A program made the translations under genes and the position numbers. A DNA stretch of 64,000 nucleotides from the NCBI GenBank assembly GCA_965223355.1, contig CBDCWE010000003.1, positions 1,054,001-1,118,000 of the forward strand, in the 5' to 3' direction. Source of the stretch: Tectiglobus sp965223355 (lineage in GTDB: Bacteria; Pseudomonadota; Alphaproteobacteria; Rhizobiales; Hyphomicrobiaceae). Each line of letters begins with the position of its first letter. The first letter of the stretch is position 1. Under the pieces are notes generated by a model that was not told the origin of the DNA, made no database searches, and saw nothing but the letters and a program-made list of their open reading frames with translations. Below are positions 63,227 to 64,000 of the stretch, piece after piece.

Positions 63227-63425
63227 AGTTGGCCCGCACCATCCCGCTCGCGCTGCCGGCCAGCCAAAGCCTATGATCGCATGGGTTCTCGGGGCGGCGG
63301 CCGGACAGGCCGCGGGCCGGCGCGGTGGCCCCGCCTTGGGCGGAAATGGCTGAGCCTGACTCGTACCGGCCCGCATATACCAGTCCGCATAGGTATTGAC
63401 CCGTTTCACCGGAGCGCTTTTTACC
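63227..63425. repeat. R3 repeat region
   Basis: Contains the left part seen at 38618-38672 (AGTTGGCCCGC and following) and the right part seen at 20612-20665 (GTTTCACCGGAGCGCTTTTT). This is the longest R3 copy. Together with 63600-63853 it leaves no room for a gene in the 670 bases after the Cys-rich gene. Confidence 0.5.
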
Positions 63426-63599
63426 GCCAGTGAGGGGGTGGCGTGCCGTGGGACATGGACTGCAAGCGGTGCCCAACTCAGCTGACAGCAAAAAGCGCCC
63501 GGCGCTCAGGGGTGGGCCCTGGCAGCTCATCGGGTGCGTTGCGCCCAATGCCCGATGGTAAGCATCTCACGGCACGCCGCGCCAGCCCGAGTGAGCTGC

Positions 63600-63645
63600 C
63601 GGGACCTGTGAAGCGGGTCAGGTTTTATGCGGACTGGTATAAGAT
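63600..63645. repeat. R3 repeat fragment
   Basis: GTGAAGCGGGTCAGGTTTTA and GCGGACTGGTATAAG resemble R3 parts at 20640 and 32390, partly in reverse. An 83-codon frame through this area is not a credible gene. Confidence 0.45.
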
Positions 63646-63649
63646 ACAA

Positions 63650-63770
63650 GCGCTGAAAGCCCCTAACATATCGCCGTTTCACGGCGATCTTTGAGGGGCT
63701 TTCAGCCCCTCAATCTCCCCGACCAGGGGATGGGTCCCCTGGACCCCAAGCTTGTTCGGAGGTTCCTTAG
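63650..63770. repeat. R2 repeat, copy d (left end lost)
   Basis: Reverse orientation: ATCGCCG hairpin, GAGGGGC hairpin, CCAGGGG hairpin, then the terminus TTGTTCGGAGGTTCCTTAG. The last TTAG is also the first TTAG of the R1 copy that follows. Confidence 0.88.
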
Positions 63771-63853
63771 ATCATCGTGCTTTAAGTTGGAACCGCTATT
63801 GCGGTTCCAACTTAAAGCACAAAGATGATCGCCACTTTAGAGGCGAACAACCT
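63767..63853. repeat. R1 repeat, copy g (hairpin A, truncated)
   Basis: Starts TTAGATCATCGTGC with a fully paired hairpin A (TATT loop), runs to GGCGAACAACCTTCTG and stops before hairpin B, much like copy f. Confidence 0.88.
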
Positions 63854-63868
63854 TCTGGAAATACACAA

Positions 63869-64000
63869 CTAGCTGACCCGTCGCATCCCAATTTGCGCGC
63901 GTGGGCGTCGGCTGAATTTTACCATCTTTCTGATCCGGCCGGGCGCGGCAACCCAGATGCACAGCATCGACAGGATCGAAACCGCCCAGCACATCCACAA
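63869..64000 (-). CDS. C-terminal end of a membrane protein (cut by window edge)
   Basis: The minus strand is open from the window edge to a TAG at 63869-63871. The 43 residues hold one hydrophobic segment (WMCWAVSILSMLCIWVAAPG) followed by a strongly basic tail (RIRKMVKFSRRPRAQIGMRR), typical for the last helix of a transporter facing the cytoplasm. The family cannot be named from this part. Confidence 0.5.
   Translation of the reverse strand: MWMCWAVSILSMLCIWVAAPGRIRKMVKFSRRPRAQIGMRRVS

Noticed and set aside
63443..63694. 83-codon frame near the window end
   Set aside because: Runs through R3 and R2 repeats; no coding features.

Overview
The window looks like a GC-rich alphaproteobacterial chromosome. 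The mfd, sdhE and recG block, glmU with glmS, a NarGHJI nitrate reductase with two narK genes, and many small-molecule catabolic operons fit a metabolically versatile, nitrate-respiring, possibly Rhodospirillales-like organism. The lineage is an inference from gene content and codon bias; no rRNA or tRNA gene was seen.

Layout. 1-7132: a branched-chain-amino-acid-type ABC transporter (minus strand) lies divergent from a GntR regulator and an allantoin/ureide degradation set (puuE, allE, allA). By eye this block is poorer in GC than what follows. 7273-19893: a respiratory nitrate reduction locus. A Crp/Fnr regulator is divergent from narK1-narK2-narG-narH-narJ-narI, followed by a parvulin, an unknown 101-residue protein and a hemerythrin; two FNR-type palindromes lie in the divergent promoter region. 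19994-25749: carbonic anhydrase, Sua5, a large acyl-CoA dehydrogenase and an unknown exported membrane protein. 26137-38507: housekeeping genes (mfd, sdhE, recG, glmS, glmU) and two SPOR-domain envelope proteins. 38833-44578: a 2-hydroxyacid dehydrogenase, a hot-dog protein, a VOC protein, an MFS transporter and a Baeyer-Villiger-type monooxygenase. 44959-58104: a catabolic region with an amidase, a hydantoinase, a small unknown protein and a CobW GTPase (these last three overlap), an asparaginase-like protein lacking the usual catalytic Asp, an N-carbamoylase-type M20 hydrolase, a NIPSNAP protein, an SDR, two TauD-type dioxygenases, a ThDP enzyme and an MFS transporter. 58415-62575: an amidase and a cobalt-type nitrile hydratase whose beta subunit is encoded by two overlapping genes, divergent from a glutathione S-transferase. 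62629 to the end: a Cys-rich exported protein, a dense repeat patch, and the tail of a membrane protein.

Between genes lie two families of hairpin-rich repeats that I call R1 and R2. Both end in CTAG, several supply the stop codon of the neighbouring gene, and in two places R1 and R2 abut and share one TAG. This is what CTAG-targeting, IS630/Tc1-like non-autonomous elements would look like. A third, more decayed family (R3) is also present. The R1/R2 families, the split nitrile hydratase operon and the overlapping hydantoinase/small protein/CobW unit are the most unusual features.
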